Below, in pieces: positions 32,862-41,328 of a stretch of 64,000 nt of DNA (within the stretch, counting starts at the first letter, position 1; the number at the start of each line of letters is the position of its first letter). Below the pieces are notes generated by a model. That model did not search any database, was not told the DNA's origin, and worked only from the letters and a program-made list of their open reading frames with translations. The DNA comes from Pedobacter cryoconitis. Lineage in GTDB: Bacteria; Bacteroidota; Bacteroidia; Sphingobacteriales; Sphingobacteriaceae. The translations under genes were made by a program, and so were the position numbers. The stretch spans positions 1,457,462 to 1,521,461 of the forward strand of contig JAAAFW010000006.1 in the NCBI GenBank assembly GCA_019352875.1. Direction: 5' to 3'.

Positions 32862-32894
32862 CAAATGCCCTGGCCATCTGGTTCAGGGCATTTG
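32862..32894 (+). promoter_or_regulatory. Intercistronic hairpin between SusE-like and GH13 genes
   Basis: A perfect 11-bp stem CAAATGCCCTG/CAGGGCATTTG (32862-32872 and 32884-32894) with an 11-nt loop. No T-run follows, so it is more likely an mRNA-stabilising or partial-readthrough structure than a full terminator. Confidence 0.65.
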
Positions 32895-32938
32895 GTGGTT
32901 AAACGAGAGATGTCTGTTCAAATGTAAATTTTAAATTG

Positions 32939-34795
32939 ATGAAAAAACTATTCCTGATTCTGTTCCTTTTCCTGTCCGTTCAAACGATTCATGCGCAAAA
33001 CCGCCTGGACCGTATTGAGCCTTTATTCTGGTGGACAGGTATGAAAAATACGAACCTGCAGTTAATGCTGCATGGTAAAGATCTTTCCGGTTACACTTTA
33101 AAAGTAAACTATCCTGGTGTTAAATTAGTGAAAACGCATCCGGTGGAAAACCCTGATTATTTGTTTGTTGATCTGGATATTCAGTCAGAGGCAAAAGCAG
33201 GAAAGTTTGTAATCAATCTGGAACAAAAAGGAAAGTCAGGTCTGAAGTTTACATATGAGCTGAAAAACAGAGATAATGCTGCAGGACGTATTCAGGGTGT
33301 GACAAATAAAGATTTTATTTATCTGCTGATGCCGGATCGTTTTTCTAATGGCGATCCGTCCAATGACGTTGTTAAAGGTATGCGTGAAACAACGCTGAAC
33401 CGCGATTCTATGTATTATCGTCACGGCGGTGATATTCAGGGGGTAGTTAATCACCTGGATTATCTGCAGCAGCTAGGAGTAACTACGATCTGGATGACAC
33501 CAGAAATAGAAAACGATATGGCAAATGCTTCCTACCACGGATATGCAGTAACCGACCATTATCGTATAGACCCAAGATATGGAACGAATGAGAGCTATAA
33601 GAACTACGTGGAGAAAGCACATGCTAAAGGACTTAAGGTAATCAAAGATATTGTTCATAATCATATTGGAACCGGGCACTGGATGTACAACAGCCTGCCG
33701 ATGAAAGACTGGTTAAATCAATGGCCTGAATTCACGCAGACCAGTTACAGAGATGAACCGGTGATGGATCCGCATACCAGTGAAGCAGACCGTAAAAAGA
33801 TGCTGGATGGCTGGTTTGTTTCCAGTATGCCAGATCTGAATGAACGTAATCCTTTCGTACAGCAATATCTTATTCAGAATCATATCTGGTGGATCGAGTA
33901 CGCAGGTATTGACGGGTTGAGATTAGATACTTATGCCTATAATGAACCGGAGTTTATGGCAGACTGGGCAAAGAGACTTCAGGCTGAGTTTCCGAAACTT
34001 TCCATTTTTGGAGAAACACTGGTAAATTCGGTGCCTGCCCAAGCCTTTTTTACCCAGGGAAATACTGTTAACAGAGGGTTCGATACACATTTACCGGGGA
34101 TTACTGACAATGTATTAAAGGCTTCTTTATTTGAAGCGTTAAATGGAAAAAGTGGCTGGGTAGATGGTGTATTTAGACTGTATAATACAATTTCTCAGGA
34201 TTTCCTATACCAGGATGCAGATAAGAATGTTATCTATTTTGATAACCATGATATGAGCCGTTTTTATTCTGTAATCGGAGAAGACTACCATAAATATAAA
34301 TCAGGTATAGCATTACTACTGACCCTGCGTGGTATTCCCCAAATGTATTATGGAACAGAGATTCTGATGAAGAACTATTCTGATCCTGATGGCCTGGTGC
34401 GTTCAGATTTCCCGGGTGGCTGGAAAGGCGATAAAGAGAATAAATTTACACCTGCAGGCAGAAACACTCAAGAGCAGGATGCCTGGACTTATGTGAGTAA
34501 GCTTGCAAACTACCGTAAGAATAATCCTGCTTTACAGACAGGGAAAATGATGCAGTTTGTTCCTGAAGATGGGATGTATGTATATTTCCGTTATGCTGAT
34601 GGAAATAAAGACGCAAAAGATGTAATGGTGATCCTGAACGGTGATTCTACAGCTAAGACATTGAATACTAAACGTTTTTCTGAAAGATTGGTGAATAAGA
34701 CTATCTTGAAGGATGTTATAAATAATACCGAATTTAAACTTGACCAGCCGATAGCCGTTCCGGCGAAAACGACGCTGGTTCTTGAATTGAATTAA
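32939..34795 (+). CDS. Exported GH13 amylase, neopullulanase/cyclomaltodextrinase type
   Basis: A 618-residue alpha-amylase-family enzyme with a signal peptide (to about 20, IHAQ). An N-terminal beta-domain (about 25-115) of the cyclomaltodextrinase type precedes the catalytic barrel. Conserved regions: IKDIVHNHIG (region I), GLRLDTYAYNEPEFM (region II, nucleophile Asp), LSIFGETLVN (region III, acid Glu), YFDNHDMSRF (region IV). The C-terminal beta-domain closes the protein. It resembles SusA and should cut maltooligosaccharides or pullulan in the periplasm. The frame has a TTG one codon before the chosen ATG. Confidence 0.94.
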   Translation: MKKLFLILFLFLSVQTIHAQNRLDRIEPLFWWTGMKNTNLQLMLHGKDLSGYTLKVNYPGVKLVKTHPVENPDYLFVDLDIQSEAKAGKFVINLEQKGKSGLKFTYELKNRDNAAGRIQGVTNKDFIYLLMPDRFSNGDPSNDVVKGMRETTLNRDSMYYRHGGDIQGVVNHLDYLQQLGVTTIWMTPEIENDMANASYHGYAVTDHYRIDPRYGTNESYKNYVEKAHAKGLKVIKDIVHNHIGTGHWMYNSLPMKDWLNQWPEFTQTSYRDEPVMDPHTSEADRKKMLDGWFVSSMPDLNERNPFVQQYLIQNHIWWIEYAGIDGLRLDTYAYNEPEFMADWAKRLQAEFPKLSIFGETLVNSVPAQAFFTQGNTVNRGFDTHLPGITDNVLKASLFEALNGKSGWVDGVFRLYNTISQDFLYQDADKNVIYFDNHDMSRFYSVIGEDYHKYKSGIALLLTLRGIPQMYYGTEILMKNYSDPDGLVRSDFPGGWKGDKENKFTPAGRNTQEQDAWTYVSKLANYRKNNPALQTGKMMQFVPEDGMYVYFRYADGNKDAKDVMVILNGDSTAKTLNTKRFSERLVNKTILKDVINNTEFKLDQPIAVPAKTTLVLELN

Positions 34796-34823
34796 TCCTG
34801 AAAACAAAACAAATTATACACAG

Positions 34824-35492
34824 ATGAACACAACACAGATTGCCTGCATTTTTGATCTTGATGGCGTTTTGGTCGATACAGCAGTCTACCACTATCAGGC
34901 CTGGAAAAAACTGGCTAACTCACTCGGATTTGACTTTAGTCATGCACAGAACGAACAGTTAAAAGGCGTAAACAGACAACGTTCCCTGGAGAAAATATTG
35001 AATTGGGGCGGCATTACTAAAACTGCTGCTGAACAAGAAGAGCTTGCCGCGCTTAAAAACAGTTGGTATGTAGAGATGATCAGCAAGATGTCTGACACTG
35101 AAGTTTTGCCAGGTTCTCTGCAGTTATTAACTGAACTACAAGCTGCGGGTATTCCTATTGCTTTAGGGTCAGCGAGTAAAAATTCGGGCTTGATCCTGGA
35201 GCGAACCGGCTTGAGCCATTTCTTTACAGCAATTGTTGACGGTAATTCTGTGACCAGTTCCAAGCCGGACCCGGAAGTTTTTCTGAAAGGTGCCGAACTG
35301 TTGAAAACAGAACCTGCAAATTGTATTGTTTTCGAAGATGCGGCAGCAGGAGTAGAAGCAGCATTGGCCGCAAAAATGGCCGTAGTTGGAATCGGTACTG
35401 CCGAGAACCTGCCGGGTGCCGATATCGTTATTGAAGACCTCAGCAAAATCAATCTGGAAAAGCTTAAAGAACTGGTACAACAGAAAAGCTAA
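34824..35492 (+). CDS. pgmB: Beta-phosphoglucomutase
   Basis: A 222-residue haloacid dehalogenase-type mutase that interconverts beta-D-glucose 1-phosphate and glucose 6-phosphate. The nucleophile and acid Asp pair is in FDLDGVLVDTAVYHY near residue 9-18; the cap residue set KGVNRQRSLEKIL, the Thr/Ser motif ALGSASKN near 112, the Lys in SSKPDPEVFLKGAE near 145, and VFEDAAAGVEAALAAKM near 168 fit PgmB rather than a general phosphatase. The substrate is exactly what the GH65 phosphorylase downstream releases. Confidence 0.95.
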   Translation: MNTTQIACIFDLDGVLVDTAVYHYQAWKKLANSLGFDFSHAQNEQLKGVNRQRSLEKILNWGGITKTAAEQEELAALKNSWYVEMISKMSDTEVLPGSLQLLTELQAAGIPIALGSASKNSGLILERTGLSHFFTAIVDGNSVTSSKPDPEVFLKGAELLKTEPANCIVFEDAAAGVEAALAAKMAVVGIGTAENLPGADIVIEDLSKINLEKLKELVQQKS

Positions 35493-35549
35493 AAGGTTTG
35501 ATTGCTGTTAAGCCCATATCAAATACGATAAAAAAGAAAAGAACAATTA

Positions 35550-35708
35550 GAGCATGTTTAAAATTCATCTGATCATTTGTTTGTACTTCTTTTTAGCTGC
35601 AACCTCATCCTATTCATTTCAGGTAGGAAGGCTACCAGAAATAAATAGTCCTTGTTTCGTTTAAAAATAAGCTATAAACAATTTTATCATCTAAATTTAA
35701 ACAGGCTC
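35550..35708. mobile_element. Small non-coding inverted-repeat element (MITE-like), 159 bp
   Basis: The ends are inverted copies: GAGCATGTTTAAA at the left (35550-35562) and TTTAAACAGGCTC at the right (35696-35708), with 14 of the first 16 bases matching. TTA stands directly outside both ends (35547-35549 and 35709-35711), a 3-bp target duplication of the TNA type known from IS5-family transposition. There is no transposase frame. I infer a miniature element or a remnant mobilised in trans. It fills most of the 291-nt gap between pgmB and the GH65 gene. Confidence 0.6.
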
Positions 35709-35783
35709 TTATATTTAATTAATACAAGGCCGATTATCAGCCATCCAAAACAGAATTTTTTCTGTTAACCATAGTTTATACGC

Positions 35784-38102
35784 ATGAAGAATTATATACA
35801 GGCAGCTGCCTGGAGCATTATTGAAGAAGGATTTGATCCAGCTCTTCACCAGATATCAGAAAGTATTTTTAGCCTGGGTAATGGCCGTATGGGTCAGCGG
35901 GCTAATTTTGAAGAGACTTATACAGGAGAAAGTCTCTCTGGAAATTATGTGGCAGGTGTTTATTATCCCGATAAAACGCGTGTAGGTTGGTGGAAGAACG
36001 GTTATCCCGAATATTTCGCGAAAGTGCTGAACTCCTGTAACTGGATGGGCCTACAGTTTGACTTAGGCGGTACCTTACTGGATTTACATACTGCAGAGGT
36101 GAAATCGTTCCGCAGGGAACTGCAAATGCAGAAAGGTTATTTGCAGCGTAATTTCGTTGCAACTATTCCGTCAGGCAGTACCGTAGAAGTGCAGAGCAAA
36201 CGTTTTTTCAGCATGGCAAATGATGAAATAGCAGCACTTCATTATCAGTTGAAAGCAACAGATTTTAGCGGTACGCTGAAATTGCAGGCCATAGTTGACG
36301 GAGATGTCAGTAATCAGGATTCCAACTATGATGAGAAGTTCTGGGATGAAGTAAGTAAAAATCGTACAGAGAAAGGTACGTTTCTTACATTGCGGACCAA
36401 AAAAACCGGATTTGAAGTTATTACCGGAGTTAAAACGATTGTCCTGCTAAATGGTAAGCCACTTGAGCTTAAACCTTCAGAAGAGCGAAATAAATATATT
36501 TCAGAAGAGCTGACTGCGGAACTTCAGGCTGGTGATGTACTGGATATCTATAAGATTGTCACTAACCTTTCCTCACAGAATTATGCAGCATCAGAACTTT
36601 CTGCCCGTGCAGAAGCAGTACTGGCGGCAGCAGCAGCAGAAGGATTTGAAAAATTACTTGCCGCACAAGCTGAAGCATGGGAGTTGAAATGGGAAGAAGG
36701 AGATATCCAGATTGAAGGAGATACCTCTGCGCAACAGGCAATCCGTTTCAATATTTTCCAGCTAAATCAGACTTATACAGGAAAAGATGCCAGGCTGAAT
36801 ATCGGGCCAAAAGGCTTCACAGGTGAAAAATACGGAGGTTCTACCTATTGGGATACCGAAGCTTATTGTATTCCTTTTTATCTCTCCACAGCAAATCAGG
36901 AAGTAGCAAAAAACCTGCTGGTTTACCGTTACAAACACTTGGATAAGGCTATTGAGAATGCACAAAAATTAGGTTTCGACAAGGGGGCCGCACTTTATCC
37001 GATGGTAACCATGAACGGTGAAGAATGCCATAACGAATGGGAGATCACCTTTGAGGAAATTCACCGTAACGGGGCTATCGCTTTTGCAATTTATAATTAT
37101 GTCCGTTATACAGGCGATCAGGATTACCTGAAACAATACGGACTTGAAGTACTGATTGGTATTGCACGTTTTTGGAAACAGCGCGTAAACTGGAGCGAAG
37201 ACAAACAGCAGTATGTGATGCTCGGTGTTACCGGACCAAATGAGTACGAAAATAATATAAACAACAACTGGTATACTAATACCATGGCAGTATGGTGTTT
37301 GAATTATGCAATGGAGGCGACAGAAATCGTTCGTGGCGAAGATCCTGCGAGATTGGCAGAGATCATCAACGCTACAGGACTAAATGAAGCAGAAGAATTT
37401 GCTGCATGGAAAAAGATTTCAGCGGAGATGTATTTGCCGGAAGATAAGAAACTCGGTATTTTCCTTCAGCAGGACGGTTACCTCGATAAAGAACAGATTT
37501 TGGTTAAAGATCTTCCTGCATCGCAGCGTCCGATTAATCAGAAATGGAGCTGGGATAGAATTCTGCGTTCAGGTTTTATTAAACAAGCTGATGTTTTACA
37601 GGGAATGTATTTCCTGGAAGACCAGTATGATCTGGACTCTTTACGCCGGAACTTCGACTTCTATGAAGCTAGGACAGTTCATGAAAGTTCGTTATCTCCA
37701 TGTGTTCACAGTATTCTTGCTGCTAAACTGAACGATGGTGCAAGAGCTTATGAATTTTATCTGCGTACAGCCCGCCTGGATCTTGATGATTATAACAATG
37801 ATACAGAGGATGGTCTGCATATCACTTCAATGGCCGGTACCTGGATGAGTATTGTAGAAGGATTTGCCGGTATGCGTGTGCGTAATGGTCAGTTGTTATT
37901 CCGTCCTTTCTTACCTCAGGAATGGCAGTCATTTGCTTTTAAAATAGGATTCCGCGGCACCCAGTTCAGTGTTACCGTAACGGCCGGAGAAATTACTATT
38001 TTTAACGCCGGTGATCAAAACAGCAGCATCAGCATATTCGATGAGGTTTATCAGATCCCTACAGGACAAACAGTAATTAGTTATCAGGCAGCGGCTCTAT
38101 GA
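35784..38102 (+). CDS. GH65 glycoside phosphorylase, probable maltose phosphorylase
   Basis: A 772-residue cytoplasmic phosphorylase (no signal peptide). The N-terminal beta-sandwich (about 1-270) begins EEGFDPALHQISESIFSLGNGRMGQRANFEE. The helical (alpha/alpha)6 barrel has YGGSTYWDTEAYCIPFYL near 350 and the catalytic-acid segment MNGEECHNEWEITFEEIHRNGAI (Glu residues near 418-420). The C-terminal part shows LQGMYFLEDQY, HESSLSPCVHSILAA and a short beta-domain. The product, beta-glucose 1-phosphate, fits the adjacent pgmB. Other GH65 specificities (trehalose, kojibiose, nigerose) cannot be excluded by eye, but the starch context speaks for maltose. The next gene overlaps the stop by 4 bp (ATGA). 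Confidence 0.93.
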   Translation: MKNYIQAAAWSIIEEGFDPALHQISESIFSLGNGRMGQRANFEETYTGESLSGNYVAGVYYPDKTRVGWWKNGYPEYFAKVLNSCNWMGLQFDLGGTLLDLHTAEVKSFRRELQMQKGYLQRNFVATIPSGSTVEVQSKRFFSMANDEIAALHYQLKATDFSGTLKLQAIVDGDVSNQDSNYDEKFWDEVSKNRTEKGTFLTLRTKKTGFEVITGVKTIVLLNGKPLELKPSEERNKYISEELTAELQAGDVLDIYKIVTNLSSQNYAASELSARAEAVLAAAAAEGFEKLLAAQAEAWELKWEEGDIQIEGDTSAQQAIRFNIFQLNQTYTGKDARLNIGPKGFTGEKYGGSTYWDTEAYCIPFYLSTANQEVAKNLLVYRYKHLDKAIENAQKLGFDKGAALYPMVTMNGEECHNEWEITFEEIHRNGAIAFAIYNYVRYTGDQDYLKQYGLEVLIGIARFWKQRVNWSEDKQQYVMLGVTGPNEYENNINNNWYTNTMAVWCLNYAMEATEIVRGEDPARLAEIINATGLNEAEEFAAWKKISAEMYLPEDKKLGIFLQQDGYLDKEQILVKDLPASQRPINQKWSWDRILRSGFIKQADVLQGMYFLEDQYDLDSLRRNFDFYEARTVHESSLSPCVHSILAAKLNDGARAYEFYLRTARLDLDDYNNDTEDGLHITSMAGTWMSIVEGFAGMRVRNGQLLFRPFLPQEWQSFAFKIGFRGTQFSVTVTAGEITIFNAGDQNSSISIFDEVYQIPTGQTVISYQAAAL

Positions 38103-39856
38103 GGTGTTCCTGTAAATTGGTTATTGCCACTTTAGTTATAATTTCAGGCAATTTACCTTTGGCTATGGCCCAGCAAAAACAAAAAATAATGATCTATCAG
38201 TTGCTGCCACGATTATTCGGCAACAAGCAGCAACAGCAGATCCCTTACGGTACAATAACAGAAAATGGTAGCGGCAAATTCGATGATATCACTGTAAAAG
38301 CTTTACAGGGTATGAAAGAACTGGGTACTACCCATGTCTGGTATACTGGTGTGATTTCACATGCCACCCTTACCGACTATAGCCAGTTCGGTCTTCCTGC
38401 AGATCATGCATCAGTTGTGAAAGGCAGGGCTGGATCTCCTTATGCTGTCCGTGATTACTACGATGTTGATCCGGATCTTGCCGTTCAGGTGGATAAAAGA
38501 ATGGACGAGTTTCAGAATTTGATTGATAGGACCCATCAGCAAAATCTTAAGGTTATTCTTGATTTTGTACCCAACCACGTTGCCAGGCAGTATAAATCCA
38601 GGATGAAGCCTGCAGGAGTAAAAGATTTTGGTGAAGGAGATGATGTGAGCCGTGCTTTCAGCCCTGGAAATGATTACTACTATATTCCCGGGCAGCAGTT
38701 TATTGTTCCTCAGCCTCACCATGGTCAGGTGAATCCGCTAGCTTCAGTCAGTAAAGGACCTTACTTGGAAAACCCGGCAAAGGCAACCGGAAACAATGTA
38801 TTTTCAGCTGCTCCTTCCATTGATGACTGGTATGAAACAATCAAGTTAAATTACGGACTCGACGTTCAGGGTGGTTCAGTTGGTCACTATAGTCCTGTTC
38901 CGGCGGTGTGGCTTAAGATGAAAGATATATTAAGCTACTGGTCAGATAAAGGTGCAGACGGTTTCCGCTGTGATATGGCAGAAATGGTCCCTATAGAGTT
39001 TTGGGCATGGGTAATTCCCGAATTAAAGAAGAGAAAGCCCGAACTAATCTTTATTGGAGAAGCATATGATCCTTCTACTTACAAGACATTTCTTACTACC
39101 GGTAAATTCGACTATTTGTACGATAAAGTAGGTCTTTATGATGGGTTGAAGAAGCTAATCAGAAGTGAAGATCAGTCAGATGTTGCTGCAATCCGTCACG
39201 TTTGGCAGCAGGAAAGTGCTGGCTTTGGTGATCAGATGCTGCGTTTTCTGGAAAACCATGATGAAGAAAGAATTGCCTCTGCAGGGTTTGTGGGAAAGGC
39301 CGAACTGGCTTTACCGGCAATGGTTTTATCGGCAACGCTTTCCGGCGGACCCGTAATGATGTATTCCGGTCAGGAAGTTGGTGAACCAGGCAGAGGTGCA
39401 GAAGGCTTTGGAGGAGAAGACAACAGGACAACTATTTTTGATTACTGGGGAGTACCGGAACACCAGAAATGGATGAACAACGGAGCTTTTGATGGTGGCC
39501 AGCTTACGGCTGAGCAGCATGAACTCCGTGCGTATTACAGTAAGCTGCTTAAGTTTGCAGGACATTCGCAGGCAGTGGCTTCCGGTGAATTCCTGGAAAT
39601 GCCGGCCGGTGGTAATATGAATCAGAAGATGTATGGTTTTTTCCGCTTTACAGATAAGGAGCGGTTACTGATCCTGGTAAATTTTGACAGGCATTACCGT
39701 ATGGAAAGCCAGGTACGTATACCAGATGAAATCCTGAAAAAATACCCTTTGACTAAAGCTGTCGATCAGTTAACCGGTCAGGAAATTAAACTACAGGACA
39801 ATCATACGCTTCCGATATGGCTTCAGCCGGTCTCAGCCCAGATCATTTCATTCTAA
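38099..39856 (+). CDS. Exported GH13 alpha-amylase-family enzyme
   Basis: A 585-residue enzyme with a signal peptide (cleavage after about residue 25, AMAQQ). Region I is VILDFVPNHVA, region II GFRCDMAEMVP (nucleophile Asp), region III ELIFIGEAYD (acid Glu), and region IV LRFLENHDEERIAS (transition-state Asp). There is no N-terminal cyclomaltodextrinase domain, unlike the other GH13 in this locus. A C-terminal beta-domain (about 490-585) is present. It should act in the periplasm or at the surface. The ATG overlaps the stop of the cytoplasmic GH65 phosphorylase gene, so an exported hydrolase and a cytoplasmic phosphorylase are translated in a coupled manner. Confidence 0.93.
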   Translation: MRCSCKLVIATLVIISGNLPLAMAQQKQKIMIYQLLPRLFGNKQQQQIPYGTITENGSGKFDDITVKALQGMKELGTTHVWYTGVISHATLTDYSQFGLPADHASVVKGRAGSPYAVRDYYDVDPDLAVQVDKRMDEFQNLIDRTHQQNLKVILDFVPNHVARQYKSRMKPAGVKDFGEGDDVSRAFSPGNDYYYIPGQQFIVPQPHHGQVNPLASVSKGPYLENPAKATGNNVFSAAPSIDDWYETIKLNYGLDVQGGSVGHYSPVPAVWLKMKDILSYWSDKGADGFRCDMAEMVPIEFWAWVIPELKKRKPELIFIGEAYDPSTYKTFLTTGKFDYLYDKVGLYDGLKKLIRSEDQSDVAAIRHVWQQESAGFGDQMLRFLENHDEERIASAGFVGKAELALPAMVLSATLSGGPVMMYSGQEVGEPGRGAEGFGGEDNRTTIFDYWGVPEHQKWMNNGAFDGGQLTAEQHELRAYYSKLLKFAGHSQAVASGEFLEMPAGGNMNQKMYGFFRFTDKERLLILVNFDRHYRMESQVRIPDEILKKYPLTKAVDQLTGQEIKLQDNHTLPIWLQPVSAQIISF

Positions 39857-39883
39857 TTCATTGATATAAATTATTCTTGTCTC

Positions 39884-41239
39884 ATGGAAAAATCTCCAGT
39901 TGCTTTAAAGCCGAGGTTATCTGCTATACAAATATTTAATCTGAGCGCCGGATTCTTTGGTATTCAGTTCGGTTTTGCCTTACAGAATGGAAATGCTTCC
40001 AGGATTCTGCAGACTTTTGGTGCAGATGTCGAGCATCTTTCGCTGTTCTGGCTGGCTGCTCCACTTACAGGTATGATCGTACAGCCTATTATTGGTTACT
40101 ACAGTGATCAGACCTGGAATCGTTTCGGCAGAAGAAGACCCTTTTTTCTGGTGGGTGCTATTCTAACTGCAATCGCATTAATTCTAATGCCGAATTCGGC
40201 AGCTTTAGCTGACTATATGCCGCCTATTATTATTGGGGCCGGAATGCTGATGATTATGGATGCTTCGATCAATGTGGCAATGGAACCTTTCAGGGCACTG
40301 GTAGCAGATAAGCTACCGGAGAGCCAGCGAAGTTTCGGTTTTTCCATGCAGACATTTCTGATAGGGGCCGGTGCTATTTCCGGATCATGGCTTCCTTATA
40401 TATTCTCAGAATATCTGGGGGTATCCAAGATAGCAGAAGCAGGGCAGGTACCTCATAATGTTGTTTATTCTTTTTATGCCGGTGCTGCGATTTTGCTGGT
40501 TACAATCCTGTGGACTGTTCTGACAACAAAAGAATATCCGCCCGAGGAAATGGCTTTATACCATGCCGCAGAACCAGAACAGGAGGAAGCGAAGGGGATC
40601 ATGTCAATTTTTACAGATTTTTCCAGGATGCCTTTAACCATGAAGCAGTTGGGACTGGTACAGTTCTTTTCCTGGTTTGCTTTATTTTCTATGTGGGTTT
40701 TTACGACCCCTGCTATCGCACAACATATCTATAAAGTAATACCAGGAGATACTTCCTCTGTCGAATTCGCCGATGCCGGTAACTGGGTAAGTTTCCTTTT
40801 TGGTGTGTATAATGGAGTTTCGGCTATTTATGCATTGATACTTCCAACTATTGCCAGGCTAACCAGCCGTAAGATTGCACATGCTTTCTCACTGGTTGCC
40901 GGAGGAATAGGTCTGCTCTCTATTTATTTTATCAGCAACCCTGACCACCTTCTTTATTCGATGATTGGTATTGGCCTGGCTTGGGGAAGTATTCTTTCTA
41001 TGCCTTATGCAATTCTTTCCAGTGCAATTCCGGCAAGAAAGATGGGTGTATACATGGGTATTTTCAATTTCTTTATCACCATGCCACAAATAGTCAACGG
41101 TATTTTTGGTGGAATGATCGTGAAGAGGTTTTATAATGGAGAGGCTATTTATGCCATCGTGATCGCAGGTATATTTATGTTACTGGGAGCTGTTTCTGTT
41201 TTATATATTCGAACTGAGCGGGAAAAAACACCCAATTAG
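39884..41239 (+). CDS. Sugar/proton symporter of the major facilitator superfamily, SLC45/sucrose-transporter-like
   Basis: A 451-residue inner-membrane carrier with about 12 membrane helices. The loop between helices 2 and 3 reads GYYSDQTWNRFGRRRPFFLVGA, the RxGRRRPF signature of the sucrose transporter/SLC45 group. A charged loop (PEEMALYHAAEPEQEEAK) separates the two halves. Position at the end of the GH13-pgmB-GH65-GH13 run suggests maltose or short maltooligosaccharide import across the inner membrane. It follows the second GH13 gene by 27 nt. Confidence 0.92.
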   Translation: MEKSPVALKPRLSAIQIFNLSAGFFGIQFGFALQNGNASRILQTFGADVEHLSLFWLAAPLTGMIVQPIIGYYSDQTWNRFGRRRPFFLVGAILTAIALILMPNSAALADYMPPIIIGAGMLMIMDASINVAMEPFRALVADKLPESQRSFGFSMQTFLIGAGAISGSWLPYIFSEYLGVSKIAEAGQVPHNVVYSFYAGAAILLVTILWTVLTTKEYPPEEMALYHAAEPEQEEAKGIMSIFTDFSRMPLTMKQLGLVQFFSWFALFSMWVFTTPAIAQHIYKVIPGDTSSVEFADAGNWVSFLFGVYNGVSAIYALILPTIARLTSRKIAHAFSLVAGGIGLLSIYFISNPDHLLYSMIGIGLAWGSILSMPYAILSSAIPARKMGVYMGIFNFFITMPQIVNGIFGGMIVKRFYNGEAIYAIVIAGIFMLLGAVSVLYIRTEREKTPN

Positions 41240-41328
41240 ATGCTGAAAACGTAACATTTTTAAAGTATTGACAATACCTGGTGATCTTATCTTCATCTTT
41301 AATCTTCATTCAAACCTTATTAAACCAA

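Noticed and set aside
34940..35452. 170-codon minus-strand open frame opposite pgmB
   Set aside because: Composition is Ser/Ala-rich without any motif and the plus-strand gene explains the sequence.
35550..35562. Possible relation between the TGTTTAAAA ends of the MITE-like element and the TGTTTAAAACA operator motif at 2483 and 4268
   Set aside because: The shared part is only a short A/T-rich string, and the operator copies have no element-like ends or target duplication.
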